Shown here: positions 7,572 through 15,283 of the stretch, in pieces
Layout: the number at the start of each line of letters is the position of its first letter
How positions within the stretch are numbered: the first letter of the stretch is position 1
DNA from: a bacterium
GTDB taxonomy: Bacteria > Hydrothermota > Tepidihabitantia > Tepidihabitantales > Tepidihabitantaceae
DNA: 50,284 nt
Reading direction: 5' to 3'
Assembly: GCA_035505375.1 (NCBI GenBank)
Contig: DATJQV010000064.1
Coordinates: forward strand, 1 to 50,284
Program-made: the position numbers and the translations under genes
The notes under the pieces: generated by a model
The model's input: the letters and a program-made list of their open reading frames with translations, nothing else
What the model was told of the DNA's origin: nothing
Database searches by the model: none

Positions 7572-8362
7572 GTGGGGCTACGATATCAAGTGCAGCCGGA
7601 TTCACCGGCAGGGATTGGATGGGCCGCGCCAAAGCGAGCGTACGACTGTGTCCGGCCGGGCCCGGTACGGGAATATGGTTCAACGGGCATGTACGGGCGA
7701 CGACCGCCGGCGCCAGCGTCTCAGACCACATGATGTCCCTCGGCCGAGGTCGTCACAAGGTCCGGATGGTCGAACACCTGCTTGCGGCTTGTTCAGGGCT
7801 GGGTATCACCGACCTGGCCGTGGAGACAAGCGGGGACGGCTTACCCATCGGTGACGGCAGCGCCGGACCGTACGTGCGCCTGTTGCGTGAGGCCGGCATC
7901 GTACGGTACAAGGAAGGGCCAAGGCCGGCGCTCCTGGGCCGGCCAGTGCTGGTGAAGGAAGGCCCGCGGTTCATTGCCGCGGTCCCGGCCCACGGCTTGG
8001 CGCTAAGCTGTCTGACGCGTTTCCCTGAGTTCGGGCCGCAGTTCGGTGCGCTCACGGTGACGCCGGCTTCGTTCCAGCGTGCCCTGGCACGAGCCCGGAC
8101 ATTGGCGCGAACCGAGATGTCACCGGCCGCGGTCCAGAAGAGATACGGTTTGCGCTTCCGGCTCAGGCGGGTCGGCCGGTTCGTGTGCGCCGAGCGGCTG
8201 CGGTTCACGGATGAGCCCTGCCGACACAAGGCGTTGGACCTGCTCGGTGACCTGGCATTGCTCGGCAGGCCGCTTGAAGCCGAAGTCTTCGCGTTCATGC
8301 CTGGACACGATTTGAATCTCACTTTTGTCCGGACAGTTGAGAAAGAACTGGAGGATTTATGA
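7568..8362 (+). CDS. lpxC: UDP-3-O-acyl-N-acetylglucosamine deacetylase
   Basis: Zinc hydrolase catalysing the committed step of lipid A synthesis. I chose ATG 7568, which overlaps the lpxD stop as ATGA. The zinc ligands are visible: H70 in MVEHLLAA, and H220 and D224 in CRHKALDLLGDL. The likely catalytic histidine is H247 in MPGHDLN. The substrate-passage region GDGSAGPYVRLL follows the first motif. At 264 residues it is somewhat shorter than E. coli LpxC (305), mainly in the N-terminal half and the inserts. fabZ follows with another ATGA overlap; in Bacteroidetes these two enzymes are fused, so the adjacency is informative. Confidence 0.93.
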   Translation: MSGATISSAAGFTGRDWMGRAKASVRLCPAGPGTGIWFNGHVRATTAGASVSDHMMSLGRGRHKVRMVEHLLAACSGLGITDLAVETSGDGLPIGDGSAGPYVRLLREAGIVRYKEGPRPALLGRPVLVKEGPRFIAAVPAHGLALSCLTRFPEFGPQFGALTVTPASFQRALARARTLARTEMSPAAVQKRYGLRFRLRRVGRFVCAERLRFTDEPCRHKALDLLGDLALLGRPLEAEVFAFMPGHDLNLTFVRTVEKELEDL

Positions 8363-8793
8363 CCGAAGTATTGCTCGGGATGGAACAGATAAAGGACCTG
8401 CTGCCCCACCGTCAACCATTCCTATTCATAGACGCGGTCACGAAGATCGAACCGAACTTGATTGAAGGATACCGCGACATCAAGCCGGAAGAGTCCTACT
8501 TCGCCGGGCACTTTCCCGGTTTCCCGGTTCTGCCCGGTGTGCTGATGGTCGAGGCCATTGCCCAGACTGGAATCCTCCTGGTGCTGAAGATGAAGGAGGA
8601 GCGCCGCGGACGCAACACCCTCTTTGCCGGTATAGAGAACGTGAGGTTCCGTCGTCAGGTTCGGCCCGGCGACCGCTTGCTGTTGTCCGCGGATATCTTG
8701 AGCGGCCGTTCTTCGGTGTACAAGATTCACGGCACAGCCAAGGTGGGCGACGAACTGGCATGTGAGGCGACCGTCATCGGCGCGCTGCGGTAG
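8359..8793 (+). CDS. fabZ: 3-hydroxyacyl-ACP dehydratase FabZ
   Basis: Hot-dog fold dehydratase of type II fatty acid synthesis; in lpx operons it competes with LpxA and LpxD for hydroxyacyl-ACP. The catalytic histidine H51 (FAGHFPGFPVLPGV) and glutamate E65 (MVEAIAQ) are present, and the N-terminal LLPHRQPFLFID is standard. The 144-residue length is normal. The ATG overlaps the lpxC stop by 4 nt. A 36-nt gap separates it from the proposed lpxA start. Confidence 0.95.
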   Translation: MTEVLLGMEQIKDLLPHRQPFLFIDAVTKIEPNLIEGYRDIKPEESYFAGHFPGFPVLPGVLMVEAIAQTGILLVLKMKEERRGRNTLFAGIENVRFRRQVRPGDRLLLSADILSGRSSVYKIHGTAKVGDELACEATVIGALR

Positions 8794-8829
8794 CACGCCC
8801 CACGACGAACGCCGGGCAGGTACGTTCAC

Positions 8830-9633
8830 TTGAACCCCGGAACCCCGGAACCCTCGAACCCTTCGGGTTCGGTCCACCCTTCCGCCATCGTCGGCCCGCA
8901 GGTCAGGCTCGGGCCGGACTGCGAGGTCGGGCCGTTCTGCCATCTTGAGGGCAGGGTCACGGCGGGCGGGCGCAATCGATTCGCGACCGGGGTCGCAATT
9001 GGTGGACCGCCGATGGATACTAAGTACCTTGGTGAAGACACCGACGTGCGAATCGGTGCCGGTAACACATTCTTCGAATACACGACGGTGCACCGCGCAA
9101 GCGGCGAAGGCAACACAACCGTCATCGGCGACGATAACTTCATCATGGCCTACGTTCACATCGCCCACAACTGCCGGATTGGTGATGGTTGCGTGGTAAC
9201 CAACGGCGTACAGCTTGCAGGATACACCGAGGTCGGGAGCCATGCGAACATCGGGGGGCTTGCCGGCATCCACCAGTTCTGCCGCGTCGGCACGCTCGCG
9301 ATGGTCGGTGCCTGTTCGTACGTCAGCAAGGACATACCACCATACATGCTTGCCGCCGGCAACCCGTGCCGCGTGCGCGGCATCAACTCGGTTGGGCTGC
9401 AGCGCGCCGGGGTCACTGCGACGGCACTGGCATTGCTGCGACGGGCGCACCGGCTCATCTACCGTGCGGGATTGAACCTGACTCAGGCCTTGTCTGCAAT
9501 CGAGGCCGACCTGCTCCCGCAGAGCGTGCCCGGCCGCGGCCAAGAACAGCTTCAGGAACTGGTCCGCTTCATGAGGTCGAGCAGTCGCGGAATCGAGCTG
9601 CGCAGCGGACGGCAGGGAGAGAAGGAGCCTTGA
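8830..9633 (+). CDS. lpxA: UDP-N-acetylglucosamine O-acyltransferase
   Basis: First acyltransferase of lipid A synthesis. The left-handed beta-helix is followed by a helical C-terminus (about residues 190-260). Motifs include GGPPMDTKY, HRASGEGNTT, the catalytic HIAHNC (H113) and IHQFCRVG. Its 267 residues are close to E. coli LpxA (262). The start is unclear: the best candidate is TTG 8830, just inside a short tandem repeat of aaccccgg that supplies an atypical Pro-rich leader (residues 2-13) before the normal SVHPSAIVGP. No ATG or GTG lies between the fabZ stop and the core in this frame. The next gene starts at TTG 9630, overlapping the lpxA stop. Confidence 0.92.
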   Translation: MNPGTPEPSNPSGSVHPSAIVGPQVRLGPDCEVGPFCHLEGRVTAGGRNRFATGVAIGGPPMDTKYLGEDTDVRIGAGNTFFEYTTVHRASGEGNTTVIGDDNFIMAYVHIAHNCRIGDGCVVTNGVQLAGYTEVGSHANIGGLAGIHQFCRVGTLAMVGACSYVSKDIPPYMLAAGNPCRVRGINSVGLQRAGVTATALALLRRAHRLIYRAGLNLTQALSAIEADLLPQSVPGRGQEQLQELVRFMRSSSRGIELRSGRQGEKEP

Positions 9634-11000
9634 GGAAGGCATTCGTTCTGCTCGCGTTGCTCGCAGTGGCCGTCGCACATGGTAATCCGTGGGCCTGCTT
9701 CCACGGCGACCCGCAGCACACCGGCAGCTCTGTGAACGTGGTCGGAAGACCGCTGGAGCGGGTGGCGGCATTCGCCGCCGACACTTCCATCTCGGGCTCG
9801 CCCGTGGTGCGCCAGGACGGATGTGTCCTCGTGGGAGCCCGCGACGCGAAGCTCTACTGCCTCGGGCCGCGCCTGGATACGCTGCTCTGGGTCGCGGACC
9901 TCACGCCCTACGGTTCTAATATCTACTACTCCTCGCCCGCGCTCGACGACTCAGGCAACGTCTACATAACTACCAGCCGTAGGTTGGTCAAGGTCGGCAG
10001 CGGCGGCGCGGTGCTCTGGTCGTGGCCTTCGAACAACTCCCTCTCCATCAGCCACTCGCCGGTCATCGGGCAAGACGGCAAAGTCTACTTCGCCTGCTAC
10101 TCAGATTCGCTCTATGCGCTGACCCCGGACTGCAGCCTGGCCTGGGCGAGGGACCTTGGAGCAGCCGTCAATTCCGCACCGGCAGTCGGCATGGACGGCC
10201 GCATCTACGTCGCCACGACCCGCGACACGCTGAGCCGCAAGCTCTGGGGCTTCAATCCGGACGGTACGTCGCCGTGGTCCTTTGACCTTGCGGCCCAGGC
10301 TGAATACGCGTCGCCGGCCATCGGCCCGGATTCGACCATCTACGTCGGTGCCGGCCGCTACTTCTACGCGGTCCGGCCTAACGGTACGCTCAGGTGGCGC
10401 GACAGCCTGGCCGCCATGATTCAATCCTGTCCGTCGGTCGCCAACGACTCCACACTGTACGTTCTGGCCGGGGCAAGACTTTATTGCATAGGTACTGACT
10501 CAGTTGTCCGCTGGCGAAGGACACTGGGCGGCTCGAACTACTGCTCTCCTGCGGTTGATGCCGAGGGCAGCGTCTACGTCGGGACGGCCAATAGTATGAG
10601 CAGCACCTTCTACTGCATTGGGCCGGATTCAATCGTTCGTGACAGCTTCGTCTTCAGCAACAACATCTGGTCCTCACCGGCCATTGGCGAGAGCGGGCGC
10701 GTCTACTTCGGCGGCATGAACGATAGCCTGTACCTTTTTCAGGGCCCGGGTCCTGGAGTCACCGAGCCGAATCGATGTCTCGGCCACGTCAGCTTCTGCT
10801 TGCTGCCAAATCCGACCCATGGGGTCGTGCGGATAGCTCCTCCGGGTCGATACTCGGCCAAGGTCTTTGATGCCTGCGGTGCGCTCGTGGCCACTGCCTC
10901 GGACGCGGACAGAGTGGACCTGCGAGGGCTGCGTCATGGAGTCTACCTGGTGCAGGTTACCGGGTCGGGCCACTCGTCGCAGAAGGTTGTCCTGCGGTAG
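9630..11000 (+). CDS. Secreted PQQ-like beta-propeller with C-terminal sorting-like domain
   Basis: TTG 9630 follows AAGGAG closely and overlaps the lpxA stop. The encoded N-terminus (MRKAFVLLALLAVAVAHG) is a clear signal peptide. The body holds PQQ/WD40-like blades with repeated phrases of the type SPAxxxDGxxYVxxxDxxLYxL (for example SPALDDSGNVYITT, APAVGMDGRIYVAT, SPAVDAEGSVYVGT). About 80 C-terminal residues, starting near LLPNPTHGVVRI and ending VDLRGLRHGVYLVQVTGSGHSSQKVVLR in separate strands, resemble the Por secretion (T9SS) sorting domain. It is probably exported and surface-attached or released. Ligand and role are unknown. The position right after lpxA may reflect co-transcription only. 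Confidence 0.8.
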   Translation: MRKAFVLLALLAVAVAHGNPWACFHGDPQHTGSSVNVVGRPLERVAAFAADTSISGSPVVRQDGCVLVGARDAKLYCLGPRLDTLLWVADLTPYGSNIYYSSPALDDSGNVYITTSRRLVKVGSGGAVLWSWPSNNSLSISHSPVIGQDGKVYFACYSDSLYALTPDCSLAWARDLGAAVNSAPAVGMDGRIYVATTRDTLSRKLWGFNPDGTSPWSFDLAAQAEYASPAIGPDSTIYVGAGRYFYAVRPNGTLRWRDSLAAMIQSCPSVANDSTLYVLAGARLYCIGTDSVVRWRRTLGGSNYCSPAVDAEGSVYVGTANSMSSTFYCIGPDSIVRDSFVFSNNIWSSPAIGESGRVYFGGMNDSLYLFQGPGPGVTEPNRCLGHVSFCLLPNPTHGVVRIAPPGRYSAKVFDACGALVATASDADRVDLRGLRHGVYLVQVTGSGHSSQKVVLR

Positions 11001-11002
11001 TC

Positions 11003-11032
11003 CCATAGGTCCTATATGACCTATAGGTCCTC
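11003..11032. repeat. ataggtcct palindromic repeat (copy 1)
   Basis: ATAGGTC, GACCTAT and ATAGGTC follow one another; GACCTATAGGTC at 11019-11030 is a perfect palindrome. A related copy lies at 19077-19103 upstream of dapB. The folC start codon ATG 11016 and its first codons lie inside the element. Confidence 0.6.
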
Positions 11033-12476
11033 CATCGCCTTCCTCGACAGCCTCGTCAACTACGAGAAGCTCGCCGGGCCGCGGAACGAGTTCAAGCTCG
11101 ACAACATCCGCCGGCTTCTTGAGCTTGCCGGCAATCCCGAACGAAAGCTGCGCAACGTCATTCTGGTTGCGGGTACCAAGGGCAAAGGTTCAGTCTGCTA
11201 CATGCTTGAGGCGGCTTTGCGTGGCTGCGGGCTCTCGACCGGCATGTTCATCTCGCCGCACGTCCTCGACGTGCGAGAGCGAATTCAGCTCGACGGCAAG
11301 CCGATTCCAAAGAGCCTTTTCGCCAGTCTCATCGCCCGCCTCGCCCCGTTCGTTCAGACCTCGAAGCCCGCCAATCGCCAATCGGCAGTCCCCGTCAGCT
11401 ACTTCGAGCTGACGACGGCCATGGCTTTCCTGCTCTTTGCCGAACGGCAGCCCGACTACTCAATTGTAGAGGTCGGCTTGGGCGGCAGACTCGACGCCAC
11501 CAATCTCTCCGACCCGACAATCTCGGTTATCACCCGCATCGGGTATGACCACCTGAAGGTGCTGGGCAACACGTTGACCAAGATTGCAGGGGAGAAGGCA
11601 GGCATCATGCGTAAGGGCAGGCCGGTCGTCATCGGCGAGCAGGAACCGGAGGCGCTCTCGGCGCTCAAACGTAAGGCGCGCGAGTCAGGAGCACGGTCCG
11701 TGCCGTCCTCCGTCGTATCAGTCCTATCTGTCGAATCCGTCGCAGACGGTCTGAGACTCGACGCGCGCTGCCGGTTCGGGGCAGGCGAGATTCGCCTTCC
11801 GCTGCTTGGCAGGCATCAATCCGAGAACTGCCGGACTGCGCTGGCGGTGCTCAACGAGCTCTCGATGCTTGGCCGACGCATCAAGTTCCATTGCGTCGCG
11901 CGAGGGATGGAACGCGTGTCGATACCCGCGAGGTGCCAGATCGTCAGGCGAAGGCCGTTGACCATCGTCGATTCCTGCCACAACCCAGAATCGGGTCGCG
12001 CACTCGCCAACACCCTGCGAGACCATTTGCCGAAGGTTGCGAATCGCCGATTCCCTCACCCTCGCCCTCTCCCAGAGGGAGAGGGAAGGGGTGAGGGTGT
12101 CGAGCCGCCAATCGCGAATCGCCCTTCGCCGAAGGTCGTCCTGATCTACGGCTCTCTTTCGGGCAAGCTTGTGGCCGAGACCGTCGCTCCGCTCGCGCCA
12201 TACGTGGAGCAGGCGATTCTGGTCCAGCCCGACAATCCTCGTGCGATGCCGCTGGCCGAACTCAAGCAAGTCTTCACGCACCTGCGCATTCCCTTCGTTA
12301 CGGCCGACAACGTCCGCTCCGCCTTGTCCTTAGCTCGGGCTTCATCCCTCAGCCTTCATCGTTCATCCTTGCCTGTTGTGGTTGCTGGTTCCTTCTACCT
12401 CGCGGGCGAGGCCCTCAAGGTACTCGGACCATCAAGGGCTGGGCGCAGCCTTCGTCAGCACCGCGGTAGCCGGTAG
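11016..12476 (+). CDS. folC: Folylpolyglutamate/dihydrofolate synthase with repeat inserts
   Basis: Adds glutamate to folates (and to dihydropteroate if bifunctional). The Mur-ligase ATP loop GTKGKGSV is at residues 53-60, followed by SPHVLDVRERIQ, GLGGRLDATN and the C-terminal VDSCHNPES. At 486 residues it exceeds the usual 420-440. The excess comes from at least three inserts: a repeat of ccaatcg at 11369-11396, a 99-bp palindromic insert at 12029-12136 and a ttcatcc repeat at 12340-12372. The largest falls in the surface loop between LRDHLP and PKVVLIYGS, so activity could be kept. ATG 11016 comes from a palindromic repeat. The last residues run toward array A2, so the C-terminus may also be modified. 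Confidence 0.9.
   Translation: MTYRSSIAFLDSLVNYEKLAGPRNEFKLDNIRRLLELAGNPERKLRNVILVAGTKGKGSVCYMLEAALRGCGLSTGMFISPHVLDVRERIQLDGKPIPKSLFASLIARLAPFVQTSKPANRQSAVPVSYFELTTAMAFLLFAERQPDYSIVEVGLGGRLDATNLSDPTISVITRIGYDHLKVLGNTLTKIAGEKAGIMRKGRPVVIGEQEPEALSALKRKARESGARSVPSSVVSVLSVESVADGLRLDARCRFGAGEIRLPLLGRHQSENCRTALAVLNELSMLGRRIKFHCVARGMERVSIPARCQIVRRRPLTIVDSCHNPESGRALANTLRDHLPKVANRRFPHPRPLPEGEGRGEGVEPPIANRPSPKVVLIYGSLSGKLVAETVAPLAPYVEQAILVQPDNPRAMPLAELKQVFTHLRIPFVTADNVRSALSLARASSLSLHRSSLPVVVAGSFYLAGEALKVLGPSRAGRSLRQHRGSR
12029..12136. mobile_element. 99-bp palindromic insert in folC with 9-bp direct repeats
   Basis: The palindrome at 12053-12097 has two 21-bp arms (12053-12073 and 12077-12097) of the widespread ccctcaccc / gggtgaggg type. 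The 9-bp sequence gccgaaggt occurs at 12029-12037 and again at 12128-12136, exactly 99 bp apart, which looks like a target-site duplication. The 99 bp equal 33 codons, so the frame is kept. gcgaatcgcc also flanks the palindrome on both sides. It resembles non-autonomous palindromic elements known to insert in frame into coding sequences, such as the RPE elements of Rickettsia. Confidence 0.8.
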
Positions 12477-12487
12477 GCGTCAGCGGA

Positions 12488-12787
12488 GTCGGTCTTCGAG
12501 TCACCCTGCAAACCGCTGTCAGAGTCCCTCCGCAAGTCGCCTTGCCAGTCGCCGTGGCGACCGCACTGGAAGTTGGTCTGCAACTGACCGTCCGAGTGGA
12601 CCTGCGAATCAACCCGCTAATGCCTCCGAGACAAGCCTGCCGGTTCGTGGTCGGAGTCACGGTGCGAACCGGCCGCAGAATCGCCCTGGAATCGAGCTCG
12701 CGAGTCCCTCTCCGAACCACCCCGGGAACCGTTCCGGGAACGGTTCCCACGGCGACCCGCAGGGCGTCTGTTCTCGTGGGTGTCCTG
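12488..12787 (-). repeat. 12-bp periodic degenerate array A2 (25 units)
   Basis: Twenty-five consecutive 12-bp units fill the folC-12908 gap without an indel. On the minus strand the consensus is about TCGCAGGGTGAC, nearly the same as array A1 on the plus strand. The minus-strand beginning (12787 downward) also matches the beginning of A1, including the palindrome GGGAACGGTTCCC (12736-12748). So A1 and A2 share both a head and a unit, in opposite orientations. No gene is supported in 12477-12864. Confidence 0.8.
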
Positions 12788-12864
12788 ACGATTAACGTCA
12801 TGAGATTCAGCCATTTAGGTTGTCTGGAGCGTGTCGGCGGGCGCTGGCGTGCGTTTTCGGCGGC

Positions 12865-12892
12865 TTGACACGTGGGAAGCTCGTCCTAAGAT
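12865..12892 (+). promoter_or_regulatory. Promoter (TTGACA, 16 bp, TAAGAT)
   Basis: TTGACA at 12865-12870 and TAAGAT at 12887-12892, with a 16-bp spacer, lie just upstream of the GTG start at 12908. Confidence 0.75.
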
Positions 12893-12907
12893 GTAGTCGA
12901 GGTAACG

Positions 12908-14188
12908 GTGAAACCTATTACTTTCTTGGCGCTGCTTGTAGCGCTGGCCATGGCCCAGCACTGGGACATCGAAAAGGTTGACTCGGCGGGCTGGGGAGCC
13001 GCCGTTGACATGCGCTGGCATCCTGATGGCCGGCTGTTCCTCTGCTACAGCGCCACGTCCGGCATCATTCGTCTAGCATCCAAGGACTCAATCTGGTCCT
13101 ACGAGGACCTGCCGCAGTGGTATCCGACCCTGTCGGGATCGCAGGGATTCGACATTGACCGCCGTGGGCGTATTGGTGTGTCCTATGCGAGCACCGACAA
13201 TCACCATAGGTACGCTCTGAAGACTGATACTGGCTGGACTGATGTCCCGACGCCATTCAACGAAATCCCACCACACTATCCTTACTTGACAACACTGGAT
13301 ACCGCCGGAGCCCCGACAATCACCGTCCAGACGGGCGATGTGTTCGAGCTCGCCTGTCTGCGAGACACGACGTGGGTGCCCCGTACGCTTATGAGTGGCG
13401 TCTCCGATTATGAAAATGATTTCCACTGCTGTGATCTTGGTCCCACGGCTGAAGGTGTGGTGTGGGGTGTGTTCACTCACTTCATGTACTTTCCGCTCTG
13501 CTACATGTCCGGCATGGATCTCTACAGCTTCCAGGTGCGTGATTCTGAAGTCGCTGTGGTCCTTGTCCGCGATAACCCGTGGGGGATTGGGGCCGCGTCC
13601 GGGTGTGTTGACCGACAAGGGTCAGTGCACTCATGCTACTGCTACTGGCCCACGGAATTGTGCCTTGACCATACGGCGATCGACACCCCCATCGTGAATC
13701 TAACGGCAGTTAAGTTCGACTCGCGGGACCGTCCTCAGATAGCCTATGTACCGAGCGCGGGCGGGCTCTTGTACCGCTACCTTGAGGTCGGGGTTTGGCA
13801 CATCTTCGACCTGCAGGTCACGGGAGTAACGGCTCTCAGCCTAATCATCGACAAGCAGTCACAGCCTTTCGTCGCGTACACGACCAGCCAGGGAGTCTTC
13901 CTGGCGCACGGTGTTGACGTCGTCGGGCAGAGCGAGGAGCAGCGAGAGCCATCAGTTCTCGGCTCGTGGCCGAGAGCGGCGCTTGTCCGGAACGTTCTAG
14001 ACCTTCCGGTTTCTCCGCGCCCAGTTCGCGCCGCGCTCTTCGACATGACCGGGCGTCGGGTTGCGGACCTCCGCTCGGGTGCAAACGACGTGTCGGGTCT
14101 CGCACCCGGAATGTACTTCGTGCGGGAGGAAACGCAAGCCTCAAGCCACAAGCTCCAAGCCGTACAGAAGGTAGTAATCACCAGATAG
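12908..14188 (+). CDS. Secreted protein with sorting-like C-terminal domain, unknown function
   Basis: GTG 12908 is preceded by a weak gaggt Shine-Dalgarno sequence. The N-terminus (MKPITFLALLVALAMAQH) is a signal peptide. The middle has loosely repeated blade-like segments such as GFDIDRRGRIGVSYAS, CVDRQGSVHSCY and LIIDKQSQPFVAYTT, which suggests a beta-propeller of the kind found in BNR-like proteins. The C-terminal 80 residues contain ALFDMTGRRVADLRSGAND and LAPGMYFVREE, the same sorting-like domain as its neighbours. It has its own promoter and sits between array A2 and another promoter, so it is probably monocistronic. The substrate is unknown. Confidence 0.75.
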   Translation: MKPITFLALLVALAMAQHWDIEKVDSAGWGAAVDMRWHPDGRLFLCYSATSGIIRLASKDSIWSYEDLPQWYPTLSGSQGFDIDRRGRIGVSYASTDNHHRYALKTDTGWTDVPTPFNEIPPHYPYLTTLDTAGAPTITVQTGDVFELACLRDTTWVPRTLMSGVSDYENDFHCCDLGPTAEGVVWGVFTHFMYFPLCYMSGMDLYSFQVRDSEVAVVLVRDNPWGIGAASGCVDRQGSVHSCYCYWPTELCLDHTAIDTPIVNLTAVKFDSRDRPQIAYVPSAGGLLYRYLEVGVWHIFDLQVTGVTALSLIIDKQSQPFVAYTTSQGVFLAHGVDVVGQSEEQREPSVLGSWPRAALVRNVLDLPVSPRPVRAALFDMTGRRVADLRSGANDVSGLAPGMYFVREETQASSHKLQAVQKVVITR

Positions 14189-14211
14189 CCTGTGTCCTTG
14201 GGCGCGGGCGT

Positions 14212-14239
14212 TTGACTTGGGCGCACTGCGGCCTATGAT
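14212..14239 (+). promoter_or_regulatory. Promoter (TTGACT, 16 bp, TATGAT)
   Basis: TTGACT at 14212-14217 and TATGAT at 14234-14239 are 16 bp apart. The GTG start at 14249 follows by 9 nt with no Shine-Dalgarno sequence, which suggests a leaderless message. Confidence 0.8.
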
Positions 14240-14248
14240 TCCCTCTAA

Positions 14249-15283
14249 GTGAAGAACGACGAACTGCGCTTGTGGTATCGGCGCTATGGGCCACTTGGAC
14301 CGGACGCGCCGGAGCCGGTCTTTGCCGAGAAGGGCGAGGGCGCGTGGCTGGGGGATGCCGAAGGCGGGAAAGTTCTCGACTTCGCCTCCGGTGGGAGCGC
14401 GCCGCTCGGCTACAACCATCCTGATATTCGGCGTACTCTCAATCAGGTCGGGCACGCGCCCGGGTCAGACGAGGCCGTCACGTCTGACGAAGTCGCACTG
14501 ATGCAAAAGCTGGCCGAGTTGGTGCCGGGCGGGATGAACCGCCGGGTGCTGGTGTGTGAATCCGGGCGGGAGGCGTTGGCACGCGCGATTGAGCTGGCCA
14601 GGAATGAGACCGATAGGACGAGTGTGACATATCTGTCGCGCAGCGCTGAGGAGAAGCCGGCAATCGGCAAGGATGTGGCCGCGGTCGTGGCGCATCCTCT
14701 GGACGGGCGCATCAAATTCGCGAGGCAGGCGTGCGATGCTGCTGGAGCTTTGCTGATTGACGACGAGGCAGGCATTGGCCCGGGCACAGCCGGTCGGATG
14801 CTGGCCATCGAGCTTTCGGACGTGCGGCCGGACATCTATGTGCTTGGCCGGGGCTGGGCTGCTGGATTCCCCTTCGGCAGTTGTGTAACCAGGAGTTCCA
14901 CTCTGCGCTGGAAGTGCGCGACGGCCGGGAATCCGATGGGCTGCGCGCTGGCGCTTGAGACTATCCGACTGCTTGAGTCCGGGCTGCTGGAGCAGGGCCG
15001 GAAGCTGGCCGCGCACCTTGAGAAGCGGTTCGGCGCTCTGTCCAGCCCGAAGCTGGAGCCGGAGCTCTGGGGCGTCGGGCTGGTGCGGACCATTGTTCTT
15101 CGCAAGGGCAGAGACTTTGCCGAGGGACTGGCTCAGAAGTGCCGCGAGCATGGGCTGCTGCTGCAGGCCGTGTCTGCTGATACGATTGCGGTCAGGCCGC
15201 CGCTGGTCGCGCGTGAGAAGGACATTGACCTCGCCGCCGAGGTCGTGGGAAAGGTTCTGGCCGGCTTCGACAGGAAGGAATGA
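14249..15283 (+). CDS. Class-III aminotransferase fold lacking the PLP lysine
   Basis: The frame matches class-III PLP aminotransferases (acetylornithine, GABA or GSA aminomutase type): VLDFASGGSAPLGYNHP near the start, LLIDDEAGIGPGTAGRM, and PDIYVLGRGWAAGFPFGS. In active enzymes the last motif has a lysine (about LGKALGGGFP) that forms the Schiff base with PLP. Here the position is R201 (CGG at 14849). The protein has 344 residues, where 400-450 are usual. Much of the segment that normally holds the AFHGRT motif is missing, and the asparagine-rich NSGTEA loop reads CESGREA. So the fold is kept but catalysis as a transaminase is unlikely. The frame is intact and the promoter good, which argues against simple decay. 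The tilS ATG overlaps its stop. Its real role is unknown. Confidence 0.8.
   Translation: MKNDELRLWYRRYGPLGPDAPEPVFAEKGEGAWLGDAEGGKVLDFASGGSAPLGYNHPDIRRTLNQVGHAPGSDEAVTSDEVALMQKLAELVPGGMNRRVLVCESGREALARAIELARNETDRTSVTYLSRSAEEKPAIGKDVAAVVAHPLDGRIKFARQACDAAGALLIDDEAGIGPGTAGRMLAIELSDVRPDIYVLGRGWAAGFPFGSCVTRSSTLRWKCATAGNPMGCALALETIRLLESGLLEQGRKLAAHLEKRFGALSSPKLEPELWGVGLVRTIVLRKGRDFAEGLAQKCREHGLLLQAVSADTIAVRPPLVAREKDIDLAAEVVGKVLAGFDRKE

Noticed and set aside
9189-9629. Upstream in-frame extension of the 9630 propeller gene
   Set aside because: It lies within lpxA in another frame; the signal peptide begins at TTG 9630 after a Shine-Dalgarno sequence.
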